The position numbers and the translations under genes are program-made. The notes beneath the pieces are model-generated. The model was not told the origin of the DNA and did no database searches. It saw only the letters and a program-made list of their open reading frames with translations. Source: Polycladidibacter hongkongensis (GTDB lineage Bacteria > Pseudomonadota > Alphaproteobacteria > Rhizobiales > Stappiaceae). Taken from it: a stretch of DNA of 64,000 bases. The first letter of the stretch is position 1. Each line of letters opens with the position of its first letter. The stretch spans positions 186,001-250,000 of the forward strand of contig NZ_LLWC01000036.1 of the NCBI RefSeq assembly GCF_001561995.1, written 5' to 3'. Positions 1-8,958 of the stretch are shown here, one piece after another.

Positions 1-222
1 GGCTTTGTCATTCAAAATGCAGGAAGCGCAGACGAGCGCTATGTTTGGCCTTATTTCGCGCAGTACCCGCTTGATAAACTGAAACCCGCGCAGCTTGTTG
101 AAATGTACCGCATTGTTACCGCTGCAGACTATTTTGAAATGCAAGACTATGGCCGCTGGACATTCTATCAACTGACCTTCAATGCGCAGGGGGAGATTGT
201 CAGCTTCAGCTCTGGATACTAG
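1..222 (+). CDS. C-terminal end of an unknown protein (5' part outside window)
   Basis: An open frame runs from base 1 to a TAG at 220-222 and gives 73 residues with ordinary codon use, ending in FSSGY. The start lies before the window. The tail is rich in aromatic residues and has no motif I recognise. It faces the btaB gene tail to tail, 41 bases away. No function can be assigned. Confidence 0.6.
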   Translation, partial: GFVIQNAGSADERYVWPYFAQYPLDKLKPAQLVEMYRIVTAADYFEMQDYGRWTFYQLTFNAQGEIVSFSSGY

Positions 223-263
223 GGGCATTGCGGCTCGTTGGCAGGCGACGGTGTTTGCGGCTC

Positions 264-968
264 TCAAGAGGTGGCAAGCTCTCGTGACGCTGTGCAGGCT
301 GTTGATGGGTGTGCCTGCTTGCTGGCACTGGCAAGCCATGCATAGCCGCGAAAACGAGACGAAAACTCAACCTGCGCACAATGATCCGCGCAGGCAGAAC
401 GCATCACTGAGGGCAGCTCGTAACGCGGTGTCACATGAAAGCGGCGTAGCCATGCATGCAATAGTGTTTTAAACGCGCTTGGCATGTGCTCTTGCTGGCC
501 AAAATCCACCAGATGCAGGGTTCCACCGGGGCGAACATGCGCCCAAGCGTGAGATAAGGCTTGCTGCCATGGCGGTATCATTGACAAGGCGTAGGAAAAG
601 AAGACGCAATCAAAATCATCATGGCCGAAAAGAGCAAACAAATCCGCACTTGCGGCGTCGCCCTTGGCTAATCTTATGCGGTGCTCAAGGCCTGCACGGG
701 CGATGTTACCCTCCGCCAATTCCAACATGCTGCGTGAAATATCCAGCCCGTAGAACCGGGTGTCGGGATACTGCTTGGCAGCCTTGATAAGGTTTCTACC
801 GGTGCCGCAACCGATTTCCAGCACCACTCCGCCAGCAGGCGCTTGCAGCTGCTTTATTAGCTGATCGCGCCCAAGAAGATAGTATTTGCGCGTGATATCA
901 TAGATAAAGCGTTGATGCTTATAAATTGCATCCATAAGTGCGGCAGTTTGATTATGCTTTTGCAACAA
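264..968 (-). CDS. btaB: BtaB-like SAM-dependent N-methyltransferase of betaine lipid synthesis
   Basis: This 234-residue class I methyltransferase has the SAM-binding motif LEIGCGTGRN at about residues 50-59 and an acidic residue (GLDIS) closing the next strand. It follows the btaA gene by about 44 bases on the same strand, the usual btaA-btaB order. BtaB adds three methyl groups to diacylglyceryl-homoserine to give the betaine lipid DGTS. The start is a TTG with GGAG seven bases upstream. Family membership is clear; the substrate is inferred from the neighbour. Confidence 0.85.
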   Translation of the reverse strand: MLQKHNQTAALMDAIYKHQRFIYDITRKYYLLGRDQLIKQLQAPAGGVVLEIGCGTGRNLIKAAKQYPDTRFYGLDISRSMLELAEGNIARAGLEHRIRLAKGDAASADLFALFGHDDFDCVFFSYALSMIPPWQQALSHAWAHVRPGGTLHLVDFGQQEHMPSAFKTLLHAWLRRFHVTPRYELPSVMRSACADHCAQVEFSSRFRGYAWLASASKQAHPSTACTASRELATS

Positions 969-1012
969 GGCAGATCTCCAAAAAGATGCAGCAACTTAAA
1001 ACAAATCTGGAC

Positions 1013-2263
1013 TTATGCTTTTGGCAAACGTGTATAGATATGGAAGCCGCCATAAATTGACGAGCGGTCTTGCTTGCCCAGCTGCTCGCTTTGCTGTGTT
1101 TCATAGGTCCACTGCTTTATGATGGTGTCTTCAACCCGCCCTGGCAAGAGGCTGGGCTCGGCAGCTGTTCTAAAAATAACGCGCGCTCCGGGTGCTGCCG
1201 TGCGGGTGATGTGCTGCCACAGCTCGTTAAGCTGCTGATCTGTCATCCAGTCCTGCGCATCCAACAAGACAAAGCCATGTAAGGACGCGTCCGCTTCTTT
1301 TGCCAGATGATCCGTGACCGAGCGATGCTCGACACGCACCCGGCCGACACGTTGCCTAATTGTGTCAAAATGCCGTTCTTCAAGGTAGGGAGGCAATGGC
1401 CCAGAAGGGCCAGTGGTGGAGCGCGGCGCATATCCGCGGGTAAATGCCTGCCAAGCGAAGTAATTGTCTGATACTGCGAAATCGCAGGTCAGCTTTTGCA
1501 AGCGCTGGCGCAACACTGCGGCCATATCGCCCTGCTCTGCAGCACACAGGGCTTCATATTGGGCAGGAGGAATACCAAGGCCGTAAAGCGACATTTTTTT
1601 TGAGGTCACCCAGCGGACCATGCGCTTGTCGAACAAGGGCGCGAGTGTTTTGTCAAAAAAGTTGCGCTGCTCTGCCAGTGATCGGGCTTCGACGATCTGG
1701 GAGAGATCCACGCCATAAAAGCGAGCAATTAGATGGGTGGCGCCGATGAAGTACCCCAACATGCCATGATGATATAGATCACGCGAGAACAAGGTGATGC
1801 GGCGGCGGCCTGTCCAGTCGCGAGATTGCCAGTACTGGCGTGTCTGGGCGTCAATGTTGTCTTTTAAAAATCGGTTGTATGCAGCCAAGTTGGCGACTTC
1901 ATCCGCCTCGCCAAAGAAGCGGTAGAAACTGTCGTAGTTTGGCAGATGCTTCGCGGCGCTGAGTTTTAGCTTGTTGAGGGCAATATGGGCGCGGTTCAAA
2001 TCAACGGCGATAATCTCCTGCGGATCTTGCGTTAGGTAAGACAGGACATTGCAGCCTCCAGAGGCGATGGTGATCATGCGCCCCCCGGTTGGCAGGTTCA
2101 GCGCCTGCATATCGACACGCGGATCCTCCCAAATTTGCGGATAGACCAGCCCTTTGAAGGCAAAGGTGAACACACGCTCCAAGACACCATTTTGTGAGCG
2201 CAGGCTGGACTGGTGGACAGCATTTTGCAAATGACGTTTGGAAAGCTTTAAACTGGAAGACAC
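1013..2263 (-). CDS. btaA: BtaA: SAM:diacylglycerol 3-amino-3-carboxypropyltransferase
   Basis: This DUF3419-family protein of about 416 residues carries the 3-amino-3-carboxypropyl group of SAM onto diacylglycerol, the first step to the phosphorus-free lipid DGTS. It shows the SAM-site stretch ITIASGGCNVLSYL near the N-terminus followed by AVDLN, and the conserved LFSRDLYHHGMLG segment. The frame opens with a TTG at 2281, but a GTG at 2263 has AGGAG six bases before it and is the better start. A Pho-box-like sequence lies 59 bases upstream, so induction under phosphate limitation is plausible. With btaB it forms a two-gene operon. Confidence 0.9.
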   Translation of the reverse strand: MSSSLKLSKRHLQNAVHQSSLRSQNGVLERVFTFAFKGLVYPQIWEDPRVDMQALNLPTGGRMITIASGGCNVLSYLTQDPQEIIAVDLNRAHIALNKLKLSAAKHLPNYDSFYRFFGEADEVANLAAYNRFLKDNIDAQTRQYWQSRDWTGRRRITLFSRDLYHHGMLGYFIGATHLIARFYGVDLSQIVEARSLAEQRNFFDKTLAPLFDKRMVRWVTSKKMSLYGLGIPPAQYEALCAAEQGDMAAVLRQRLQKLTCDFAVSDNYFAWQAFTRGYAPRSTTGPSGPLPPYLEERHFDTIRQRVGRVRVEHRSVTDHLAKEADASLHGFVLLDAQDWMTDQQLNELWQHITRTAAPGARVIFRTAAEPSLLPGRVEDTIIKQWTYETQQSEQLGKQDRSSIYGGFHIYTRLPKA

Positions 2264-2321
2264 CGCGTGCTCCTGATTCAAGAGACCTCGAAATATTGGG
2301 GCGCAGGTTTATTCGCTTCTC

Positions 2322-2339
2322 ACGACAGGGATATGACGC
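2322..2339 (-). promoter_or_regulatory. putative Pho box before btaA
   Basis: Read on the minus strand the sequence is GCGTCATATCCCTGTCGT. Against the PhoB pattern CTGTCAT-N4-CTGTMAY this matches 11 of 14 defined bases with the right 4-base spacing. It sits 59 bases before the preferred btaA start. Assignment is by eye. Confidence 0.5.
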
Positions 2340-2477
2340 AGCGGCTTAAACGCAATTGCAAATGAGTGGCGATTAGGCATTGTCGGTTTGGCGCGCGTTT
2401 TGTAGGTATGGTCTTTGTCTGGGTCAAATGCCGCGCTTTGCCTCCAGCCGCTTCGTTTACACTGCCTAGGATTTCTC

Positions 2478-3359
2478 ATGGATTGGACCTACACTCACCT
2501 TAAAGATCGCAGTGCTTTGCTTATCGGCGGGGCGGACGCGGCCACGTTGCTGGGCAATCTGGTGACCTGTGCGCTGCCAAGCAAAGAGCACCCGGTCAGC
2601 TTCGGGGCCTTGCTCACACCGCAAGGGAAAATCCTGTTTGATTTCTTTCTTCACTTGAACGCGGTAGGTGACGAGGCATCACCAAGCTATATTCTGGAGC
2701 TTGGCCAAGACAGTTTGCCAGCACTGCAAAAGCGGCTGATGATGTATAAGCTGCGTGCAGATGTGAGTATTGAGATAGCAGATGAGCTGGCGGTTTGGGT
2801 TTGTTTTGCAGCTAGCACAGAGGGTGAACCCGCGAGCTTGCCAGAGGGCTTTGATGTCGACCCGCGCTTGCCACAAATAGGCGGACGGGCGATTGCGCGT
2901 ACATCTGAACGCTTTGCCCAGTTGGCACAGAGCGAGACTGCAACATGGCAGGAGCACTTGCTAGGGCTGGGCATTGGTGAAAGCGGGCGAGATTACGAGC
3001 TAGGAAGCGTGTTCCCCCATGACGTGAACATGGATCAATTGAACGGCATCGACTTCTCGAAGGGATGTTATGTGGGGCAAGAGGTCGTCTCACGTATGAA
3101 ACATCGCGGCACTGCACGGCGTCGGTTGGTATGCGCGAGTGCATCTGCCCCTCTTCCAGATGCAGGTACTGATATTGTGGCGAGTGAAAAAGCTGTGGGT
3201 GTCATGGGTTCGTCACACAACGGCGTTGCTGTTGCGCTAGTTCGTCTAGATCGCGTCAGCACCGCATTAGCAGCGGGCACGGCGTTGACGACAAACGGCA
3301 TTCCAATCGCTTTACACGTCCCTACCTATGCCGGTTTTCAGCTTGATATTGCCGGCTGA
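2478..3359 (+). CDS. ygfZ: YgfZ/GcvT-domain folate-binding protein
   Basis: This 293-residue protein belongs to the YgfZ/IBA57 family, tetrahydrofolate-binding relatives of GcvT that help build or repair Fe-S clusters. The family signature KGCYVGQE, with its essential cysteine, is present at about residues 195-202, preceded by the typical GIDFSKG. The frame is open from 2415, but the ATG at 2478 gives the usual family N-terminus (MDWTYTHLKDRSALL). It heads a co-directional series with the HD hydrolase, phosphatase and nadQ. Confidence 0.9.
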   Translation: MDWTYTHLKDRSALLIGGADAATLLGNLVTCALPSKEHPVSFGALLTPQGKILFDFFLHLNAVGDEASPSYILELGQDSLPALQKRLMMYKLRADVSIEIADELAVWVCFAASTEGEPASLPEGFDVDPRLPQIGGRAIARTSERFAQLAQSETATWQEHLLGLGIGESGRDYELGSVFPHDVNMDQLNGIDFSKGCYVGQEVVSRMKHRGTARRRLVCASASAPLPDAGTDIVASEKAVGVMGSSHNGVAVALVRLDRVSTALAAGTALTTNGIPIALHVPTYAGFQLDIAG

Positions 3360-3423
3360 GCCCAATTGCGCACAGAGGTGGCATGTAACTGCGAGAAATA
3401 AAGGTACGCAGGTAGAAAGACGC

Positions 3424-4044
3424 ATGGCAGCAGATAAAGCAGGACATTCCCCGCGCGCATGGCAGCGCATGCTCTCTGGTCGTCGCCTTAACTTGCTCGA
3501 CCCTTCACCACTGGATGTCGAGATTTGCGACATTGCACACGGGCTGGCGCGTGTGGCGCGCTGGAATGGGCAAACCACTGGCGAACATGCCTTTTCGGTG
3601 GCGCAACACTGTGTTGTGGTGGAAGCAATTGCCCGAATGCTAAAGCATGACCTTGAAATACGCTGGCAACTTGCGGTGCTGCTTCACGACGCGCCGGAAT
3701 ATGTAATTGGTGATATGATCTCGCCCTTCAAAACAGTGCTGGGCGGCAATTATAAGAGTGTTGAAGAACGCCTGCACATGGCAATTCACCGCGCGTTTGA
3801 TTTGCCTGAGCATATGCCGCGGGGTATTGCCAAACTGGCAAAAAAGGCGGATATCATCTGCGCCTATTTTGAAGCCGTGGAGCTGGCGGGCTTTTCCGAG
3901 GAAGAAGCGGATAGAATCTTTGGTGCGCCGAAAGAGCTTAGCGCTGAGGAGTGCGGCGCTGTTCGTGCTATGGTGCAGCCAATTGCTACGGCTCAAGCAC
4001 AGGAGCAATTTCTAAAGCGATTCAACGCCTTGCAAAATGGCTAG
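3424..4044 (+). CDS. HD-domain hydrolase (YfbR-like)
   Basis: This 206-residue metal-dependent phosphohydrolase of the HD superfamily has the pattern GEHAFSVAQH at about residues 51-60 and LLHDAPE at about 85-91, giving the H...HD metal ligands. Relatives include the 5'-nucleotidase YfbR, but the substrate is not certain. The frame opens at 3328, overlapping ygfZ; the ATG at 3424 with AGGTAG upstream is preferred. It stands 64 bases after ygfZ and 32 before the phosphatase. Confidence 0.8.
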   Translation: MAADKAGHSPRAWQRMLSGRRLNLLDPSPLDVEICDIAHGLARVARWNGQTTGEHAFSVAQHCVVVEAIARMLKHDLEIRWQLAVLLHDAPEYVIGDMISPFKTVLGGNYKSVEERLHMAIHRAFDLPEHMPRGIAKLAKKADIICAYFEAVELAGFSEEEADRIFGAPKELSAEECGAVRAMVQPIATAQAQEQFLKRFNALQNG

Positions 4045-4076
4045 CAAGTCCAGCGACTAATTGGGAGACACTGCGT

Positions 4077-4640
4077 TTGAAACTTTGGGTTTGCCCGCTA
4101 TCAAAGCTTGATACTGTACTTGATCAATGCGAGAGCGCGGCGGTGCTATCTCTTTGCTCACCGGGCAATGCGCCGTCAAAGCCGGAGCATACGAACCTCT
4201 CCACATGGCAACAACTCGTGTTCCACGATGTTGCAACGCCGCGCAAGGGATTAATTACGGTTCGTCAAGAACAGGTTGCTGCGGGTATTGCAACGGCGCA
4301 AGCGATTGCTGCGGGGCCCTCATCTTCAACGCCTTCGGGAACAACTAAAGAGCTGGTAGTGCATTGCTGGGCAGGCGTTTCCCGTTCCACCGCCTTTGCC
4401 TACACCATTGCCTGTGCGCTGAGTAAGGCCGGCGCCGAGGGAAAACTGGCGCATTTGCTGCGAGAAGCCAGCCCTGAGGCGACACCTAACCCACTTGTTG
4501 TGCATCACGGCGACAATCTTTTGCAACGAAGCGGGCGTATGATAGAAGCAATAAAGGGGATTGGTCGGGGGTGTGATGCCTTTGAGGGGCCGGTGTTCTG
4601 CCTTGAACTTGAACAGCAAATCTATCGATTGATTGCATAA
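4077..4640 (+). CDS. Tyrosine/dual-specificity phosphatase-like protein
   Basis: A cysteine-dependent phosphatase of about 187 residues. The P-loop HCWAGVSRSTA at about residues 95-105 fits the CX5R active site of the protein tyrosine phosphatase superfamily. The frame is open from 3951, inside the HD gene, but a TTG at 4077 with GGGAG nine or so bases upstream gives a sensible N-terminus (KLWVCPLSKL) right after the HD gene. Substrate unknown. It is co-directional with nadQ, which starts about 50 bases after its stop. Confidence 0.8.
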   Translation: MKLWVCPLSKLDTVLDQCESAAVLSLCSPGNAPSKPEHTNLSTWQQLVFHDVATPRKGLITVRQEQVAAGIATAQAIAAGPSSSTPSGTTKELVVHCWAGVSRSTAFAYTIACALSKAGAEGKLAHLLREASPEATPNPLVVHHGDNLLQRSGRMIEAIKGIGRGCDAFEGPVFCLELEQQIYRLIA

Positions 4641-4692
4641 GAGGTGGCGGCGAGTGCGCCGTCCGTCCTTATTGCACCAGCGGGAGCAAGCC

Positions 4693-5742
4693 ATGCAGGG
4701 GGCTTCGCCTTCAAAATTGCAACAGCGCGACAGCGATGACGCAGTACCAAGTACTCGCGGCGGCGACATTGAGGTGACACTCAATGCGGTGATCGTCTCG
4801 GTTTTGGGAAAAACGCCCTATGTGCTTTGCGTATCTGGTGGCAGTGAGCGCGGCATGGCTGCGCTGCCATCTGGTCCGTTTGATCCCAGTATACATCGCA
4901 CGTTTGAACTTGGATTGCGTGCGTTTGTACGCGAGCAAACCGCGCTGCAATTGGGCCACGTGGAGCAGCTCTACACCTTCGGAGATCGGGGCCGCTATGC
5001 CAGCGCGATTGACGGCGAAAAACACGTTGTGTCCGTCGGATATCTGGCCCTGACACGGCAAACTCCAGAATCTGACGCTTTGTTAAAAGCCCAAGGCGCT
5101 ATTTGGCGACCATGGTACGACTTTTTTCCTTGGGAAGACTGGCGTGGCGGAAAGCCACCTATCTTACAACAAGAGCTTGCTCCGGCGATCAAAGCGCTAT
5201 GCGCGCAAGCCGGTAGTGGCGGTGACACACTTGCCCGGCTTTCGCGCAAAGAGCGGTTTCAACTGTCATTTGGCGATGGTCCGATTCGCTGGGACGAGGA
5301 GCGGGTGTTGGACCGCTACGAGTTTCTTTATGGCATCGGTCTGGTTGTTGAGGCGATCCGCGATGGGCGCCCTGCCCCTGATTTGCCCGAGCCGCAGGCA
5401 CTGCGGCCACATAGTACTGGCGATGGAATGGTGTTTGATCATCGGCGCATTCTGGCCACCGCGCTTTCGCGGCTGCGGGGCAAGCTGAAGTACCGACCTG
5501 TGGTGTTTGAGCTCATGGCCGAGCAGTTCACACTTACAGACTTACAACGAACTGTTGAGGCCATTGGCGGACAACACGTGCACAAGCAGAACTTCCGGCG
5601 CTTGGTAGAAAGCGCAAAACTGGTGGAACAAACCGGACAAACGTCCACCACCACCGGCGGCAGACCTGCGGCACTTTACCGATTCAGACGCGAGATTTTA
5701 ACAGAACGGCCTGCTCCGGGTTTGCGCATCGGGCGCATGTAG
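4693..5742 (+). CDS. nadQ: NadQ-like NAD biosynthesis regulator (inactive Nudix domain plus winged helix)
   Basis: This protein of 349 residues has a Nudix-like N-terminal half and a C-terminal winged-helix region (about 260-340, including VFELMAEQFTLTDLQRTVEA and the basic KQNFRRLVE). The Nudix box is degenerate: the region REQTALQLG lacks the paired glutamates of REUXEEXGU, so catalysis is unlikely and ligand sensing more likely. Nudix-related repressors of this kind (NadQ/NrtR type) control nadABC in Rhizobiales, and nadA 5 kb away has two matching palindromes. The ATG at 4693 has GGGAG nine bases upstream; an ATG at 4633 overlapping the phosphatase is possible. Confidence 0.75.
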   Translation: MQGASPSKLQQRDSDDAVPSTRGGDIEVTLNAVIVSVLGKTPYVLCVSGGSERGMAALPSGPFDPSIHRTFELGLRAFVREQTALQLGHVEQLYTFGDRGRYASAIDGEKHVVSVGYLALTRQTPESDALLKAQGAIWRPWYDFFPWEDWRGGKPPILQQELAPAIKALCAQAGSGGDTLARLSRKERFQLSFGDGPIRWDEERVLDRYEFLYGIGLVVEAIRDGRPAPDLPEPQALRPHSTGDGMVFDHRRILATALSRLRGKLKYRPVVFELMAEQFTLTDLQRTVEAIGGQHVHKQNFRRLVESAKLVEQTGQTSTTTGGRPAALYRFRREILTERPAPGLRIGRM

Positions 5743-6046
5743 GGGATGCGGCTGTTATTCACTGGCAATTGCTCTGAAAATCTGGTGCGGGTTACCAACC
5801 GCTAAGTCCTTGTAAGCGCTTGGTTCGAAGTCACTGTATCCAGAAAAGGACAACACCATTTATTAGATGGGTAAAAACCACTGGCCTTAATTTGGGTGTA
5901 TTTCAGTGTTGCGCTTTAACCTATTGTCAAGGTTAAGAGACAATTATCACGCAAGCTGATTTGGTTAACCTGCGTTTAATGCAGTTCAGCTGGCGGCCTT
6001 GACCTGCAAGGCATTTGTATTTGAGTTTTGGTGAGGACCAAGGTGG
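5743..6046. other. intergenic region before the SleB-type hydrolase
   Basis: No gene is seen here. It holds a TTAACC/GGTTAA inverted repeat at 5917-5936, an overlapping ATTGTC/GACAAT pair at 5923-5944, and a CtrA-like box at 5965-5979. No clear terminator follows nadQ. Confidence 0.5.
5965..5979 (+). promoter_or_regulatory. putative CtrA box (TTAA-N7-TTAA)
   Basis: The bases TTAACCTGCGTTTAA fit the alphaproteobacterial CtrA site TTAA-N7-TTAA exactly, 67 bases before the hydrolase ATG. CtrA commonly controls envelope and division genes. The motif is short, so chance occurrence is possible. Confidence 0.45.
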
Positions 6047-7336
6047 ATGGCGCATAGCTCGCGTGCGAAAAATAAAGACTCGAATGCAATTACTGCCCGG
6101 CTTTTGCTGCTTTCAGGGCTAAGCATTTTCGGCGTATGCGCGAGCGCGACAACTGTTTCCTATCAGGATATGGCCTCGGCGGCGCAAGTAGCCGCGCAAG
6201 ACGTGCCGCGATGGATGGTCTATGCTGGCATGCCAGAACCTGCCTTGAGCGCTGAGGAGATCGCCGCGCGGGCGGCAGCTCTGGCTAACGAAAAGGCAAA
6301 TGCGGCAGCAGAGCGCGTGCTCCTCGCCCAGAGATTGGCGTCTGCCAAGCGGCATATGCCCGCTGTCAATCCACTGCGAGCGACCAGAGCATTTGCAACA
6401 CCGGCTGATTTTGCATCATCCCAATCGCATAGCTCTAGGCAACCTGAAAGCACAGGACAGCAAAAAAGTGCTGGAAATCTGTTTGCTGCATCCGTTCACT
6501 TTGATCTGGCGAGTTTGATGGTGCCAGAATTGAGCAGTTGGCCGCAACACGTGCAAGTGGAACGACCGGGCATTAGCCAACTGCGAACGGCGCATATGTA
6601 CCAGTTGGTTAGAGCAGGCGAACTTGATCCGGTTCAAGTCGCACTTGCCGAATTCAAGAATACGCCAGCGGTGAACGCTGCTGGCGCGACACTGGCGATG
6701 GCCTACGCCCCGTCGGGAGCGCATACAAACAAGGCCCCGTTTGACGCCTTGCTCCGCCCTGCCCATACCAGCGCTGACGATGGATTGACCGTTCAGGGCG
6801 AGACCCCGCAACTGGTGTCTGCCGTGCCCGGCGACAAGCCACACTTGAGTTCAAAGGACTTGGCCGCCTATGCGCTGACCAATCCGCATTGGTGGTATCT
6901 GAAAGACCTGCCTAAATCTGCAAATGCCAAGCAGGAGTTAAAGTGTTTGGCAGAAGCCGTGTATTTTGAAGCGCGCAGCGAACCGCGTGATGGGCAAATC
7001 GCTGTTGCACAAGTCGTGCTTAACCGGGTCAAGAACCCGACCTATCCGAACAGTATTTGCAAGGTGGTTTATCAGAACAAGAACCGCCTGAATGCATGCC
7101 AATTCTCCTTTGCCTGCGATGGGTATCCTGAGCGCGTCTATGATCGCAAGTCTTGGGCCAAAGCCAAAGTCATTGCACAAAAGGCGGTTCGCGGCGAGGT
7201 CAACCTGCCAAGTGTTGGCGCCTCGACCCACTATCATGCGACCTATGTGCGCCCCAATTGGGCAAGCACAATGCAGCGCAAGCAAAAAATTGGTCTACAT
7301 ATTTTCTACAAAACTTATAAGGGTGGGTGGAGCTAA
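6047..7336 (+). CDS. Cell wall hydrolase, SleB-type (Hydrolase_2 domain), envelope
   Basis: A 429-residue protein with a hydrophobic N-terminal segment (LLLLSGLSIFGVCASA, about 19-34) for export or anchoring, an alanine-rich middle of low complexity (about 50-290), and a C-terminal SleB-type domain from about residue 298 (KCLAEAVYFEARSE, QVVLNRV, CQFSFACDG, THYHATYVRPNW). The conserved glutamate of YFEARSE is the expected catalytic residue for peptidoglycan cleavage. The ATG has GAGGACCAAGGTGG immediately before it. Confidence 0.85.
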   Translation: MAHSSRAKNKDSNAITARLLLLSGLSIFGVCASATTVSYQDMASAAQVAAQDVPRWMVYAGMPEPALSAEEIAARAAALANEKANAAAERVLLAQRLASAKRHMPAVNPLRATRAFATPADFASSQSHSSRQPESTGQQKSAGNLFAASVHFDLASLMVPELSSWPQHVQVERPGISQLRTAHMYQLVRAGELDPVQVALAEFKNTPAVNAAGATLAMAYAPSGAHTNKAPFDALLRPAHTSADDGLTVQGETPQLVSAVPGDKPHLSSKDLAAYALTNPHWWYLKDLPKSANAKQELKCLAEAVYFEARSEPRDGQIAVAQVVLNRVKNPTYPNSICKVVYQNKNRLNACQFSFACDGYPERVYDRKSWAKAKVIAQKAVRGEVNLPSVGASTHYHATYVRPNWASTMQRKQKIGLHIFYKTYKGGWS

Positions 7337-7730
7337 GCGGCGCTGAAGCTCTCAAGTGGTGGCGCTTACTCGATTGCGTTAAAGCGCTGGTTGCTTTTCC
7401 ACTTTGGTTTCTGGACGGAGTGCTTGCGCTTTGACTAGGGGAGGGCTTGTGTCTGATCCTAGCTTATCGCAATAATCCAGCGATTGCCCCCCTTGCAATC
7501 TCGCCCTTTAAGCTTGCCGCATTCATTGAGTATTTAAAAGATTGCCACAGCAGTTCATCTCACATCATCGTGTTTCAGATCTCTGGAAGAAAGCGCGCGG
7601 TGGGATTCGCGCGCTTCTAGCAATCCAATTGGGACTGGTTCCTACTAAGCCAATCCAGATTTAGGCAGCGGCGCAAGCAACCAACGCAAATCTAACTACG
7701 GTGCTTAAGGCTTACTCGCTCAAACTATTG
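7337..7730. other. intergenic region between convergent genes, with hairpin
   Basis: No gene is seen. A perfect 9-base hairpin stem (AAGCGCGCG at 7591-7599 with CGCGCGCTT at 7608-7616, 8-base loop) may end transcription from one or both sides, but no strong T run follows, so it is a weak terminator candidate. Confidence 0.4.
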
Positions 7731-8735
7731 CTAGCCCTCTATTTCGACGATCAGTCGACCACGCACTTGGCCGGACAAAATCGCCTTGGCTTTTTCAGGC
7801 ACCTGCTCTAGCGAGATAACGCTGGAAAGCTTGTGCAGCTTGGCCAGATCCAGATCTTGCTGCAAGCGGCGGTAGGCTTTTTCCCTTTTTGACAGAGGCG
7901 CCTGTACAGAGTCCACTCCCAACAGGGCAACACCGCGCAAGATAAATGGCATAACAGTTGCCGGAAGGTCGGAACCTTGCGCCAACCCGCAAGCTGCAAC
8001 AGCGCCGCCATAGCGGGTGGCGGCAAGCAGGTTCGCCAGAGTATGGCTACCGGCTACATCAATCGCCCCTGCCCATTGTTCTTTGGCAAAAGGACGCCCC
8101 GGCTCACTCAGGCTGGCACGCTCACGCACTTCTTTTGCGCCAAGATCTAGGAGGAAGGCCTCTTCTTCTTGCTTACGGCCAGTGAAGGCGATGACCTCGT
8201 AGCCCAGAGAGGACAGTAGCGATACGGCAACCGAGCCAACACCGCCAGCAGCACCGGATACGGCGATCGGGCCCGAGGCTGGTGTAAGACCGTGGTCTTC
8301 CAGCGCCATGACGCATAACATGGCAGTGTATCCAGCGGTGCCAATTGCTGCGGCATCTTTGGCACTCAGGCCCTCGGGCCGCTTCACCAGCCATTGTGAC
8401 TTGAGACGCGCGTATTGGGCATAGGCGCCAGTGTGCACTTCGCCAACGCCAAAACCGTTCATTATGACAGCATCGCCTGCCTTGAAGGCATCGTTTTGCG
8501 AGGAAACCACCTCGCCAATAACATCAATGCCCGGAACCATAGGGGTCTTGCGCAGCACACCCGGATTGCCCGCTAGGCACAGACCATCTTTGTAATTCAC
8601 AGTGGAGTGGCTGACTTTGACCAGCACATCCCCCTCATCCAAATCATCGAGAGTGATCTGCCTGAAGGTTGCGGGGGCAGGCTTGACGCCTTTTTCTGTT
8701 GCCTCGATCCAAAGAGCGGTAAATGCCTGTTGCAT
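7731..8735 (-). CDS. acuI: AcuI-like NADPH-dependent acrylyl-CoA reductase / YhdH-family quinone oxidoreductase
   Basis: A 334-residue medium-chain reductase without catalytic zinc ligands. It has the family start ALWIEATEKG, the KDGLCLAGNPGV segment, and the NADP-binding SGAAGGVGSVAVSLL at about residues 158-172. Members reduce acrylyl-CoA to propionyl-CoA, protecting cells from acrylate made from DMSP or 3-hydroxypropionate in marine bacteria. No DMSP genes are beside it, so the physiological role is inferred from family only. Confidence 0.8.
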   Translation of the reverse strand: MQQAFTALWIEATEKGVKPAPATFRQITLDDLDEGDVLVKVSHSTVNYKDGLCLAGNPGVLRKTPMVPGIDVIGEVVSSQNDAFKAGDAVIMNGFGVGEVHTGAYAQYARLKSQWLVKRPEGLSAKDAAAIGTAGYTAMLCVMALEDHGLTPASGPIAVSGAAGGVGSVAVSLLSSLGYEVIAFTGRKQEEEAFLLDLGAKEVRERASLSEPGRPFAKEQWAGAIDVAGSHTLANLLAATRYGGAVAACGLAQGSDLPATVMPFILRGVALLGVDSVQAPLSKREKAYRRLQQDLDLAKLHKLSSVISLEQVPEKAKAILSGQVRGRLIVEIEG

Positions 8736-8958
8736 GGGGTGTCCTTTGCCTTAGGGGCTGTGGCTGCTGATCGCCACCAATGCCTTGTTGTGCCCTGTCT
8801 TGCACGTCGACGCATCTGCGAGATTACGCAGGGGAGAGTTCGTAGGTGCACAAACCTGTGTCCCTCCCCTAAAATGGCAATGCGCTGCGCGGACCCAACC
8901 TGTCATGGATTTTAAGCGCTGCGAACCCCGACAGATGACTATGCCCCACGGCAAGGGC

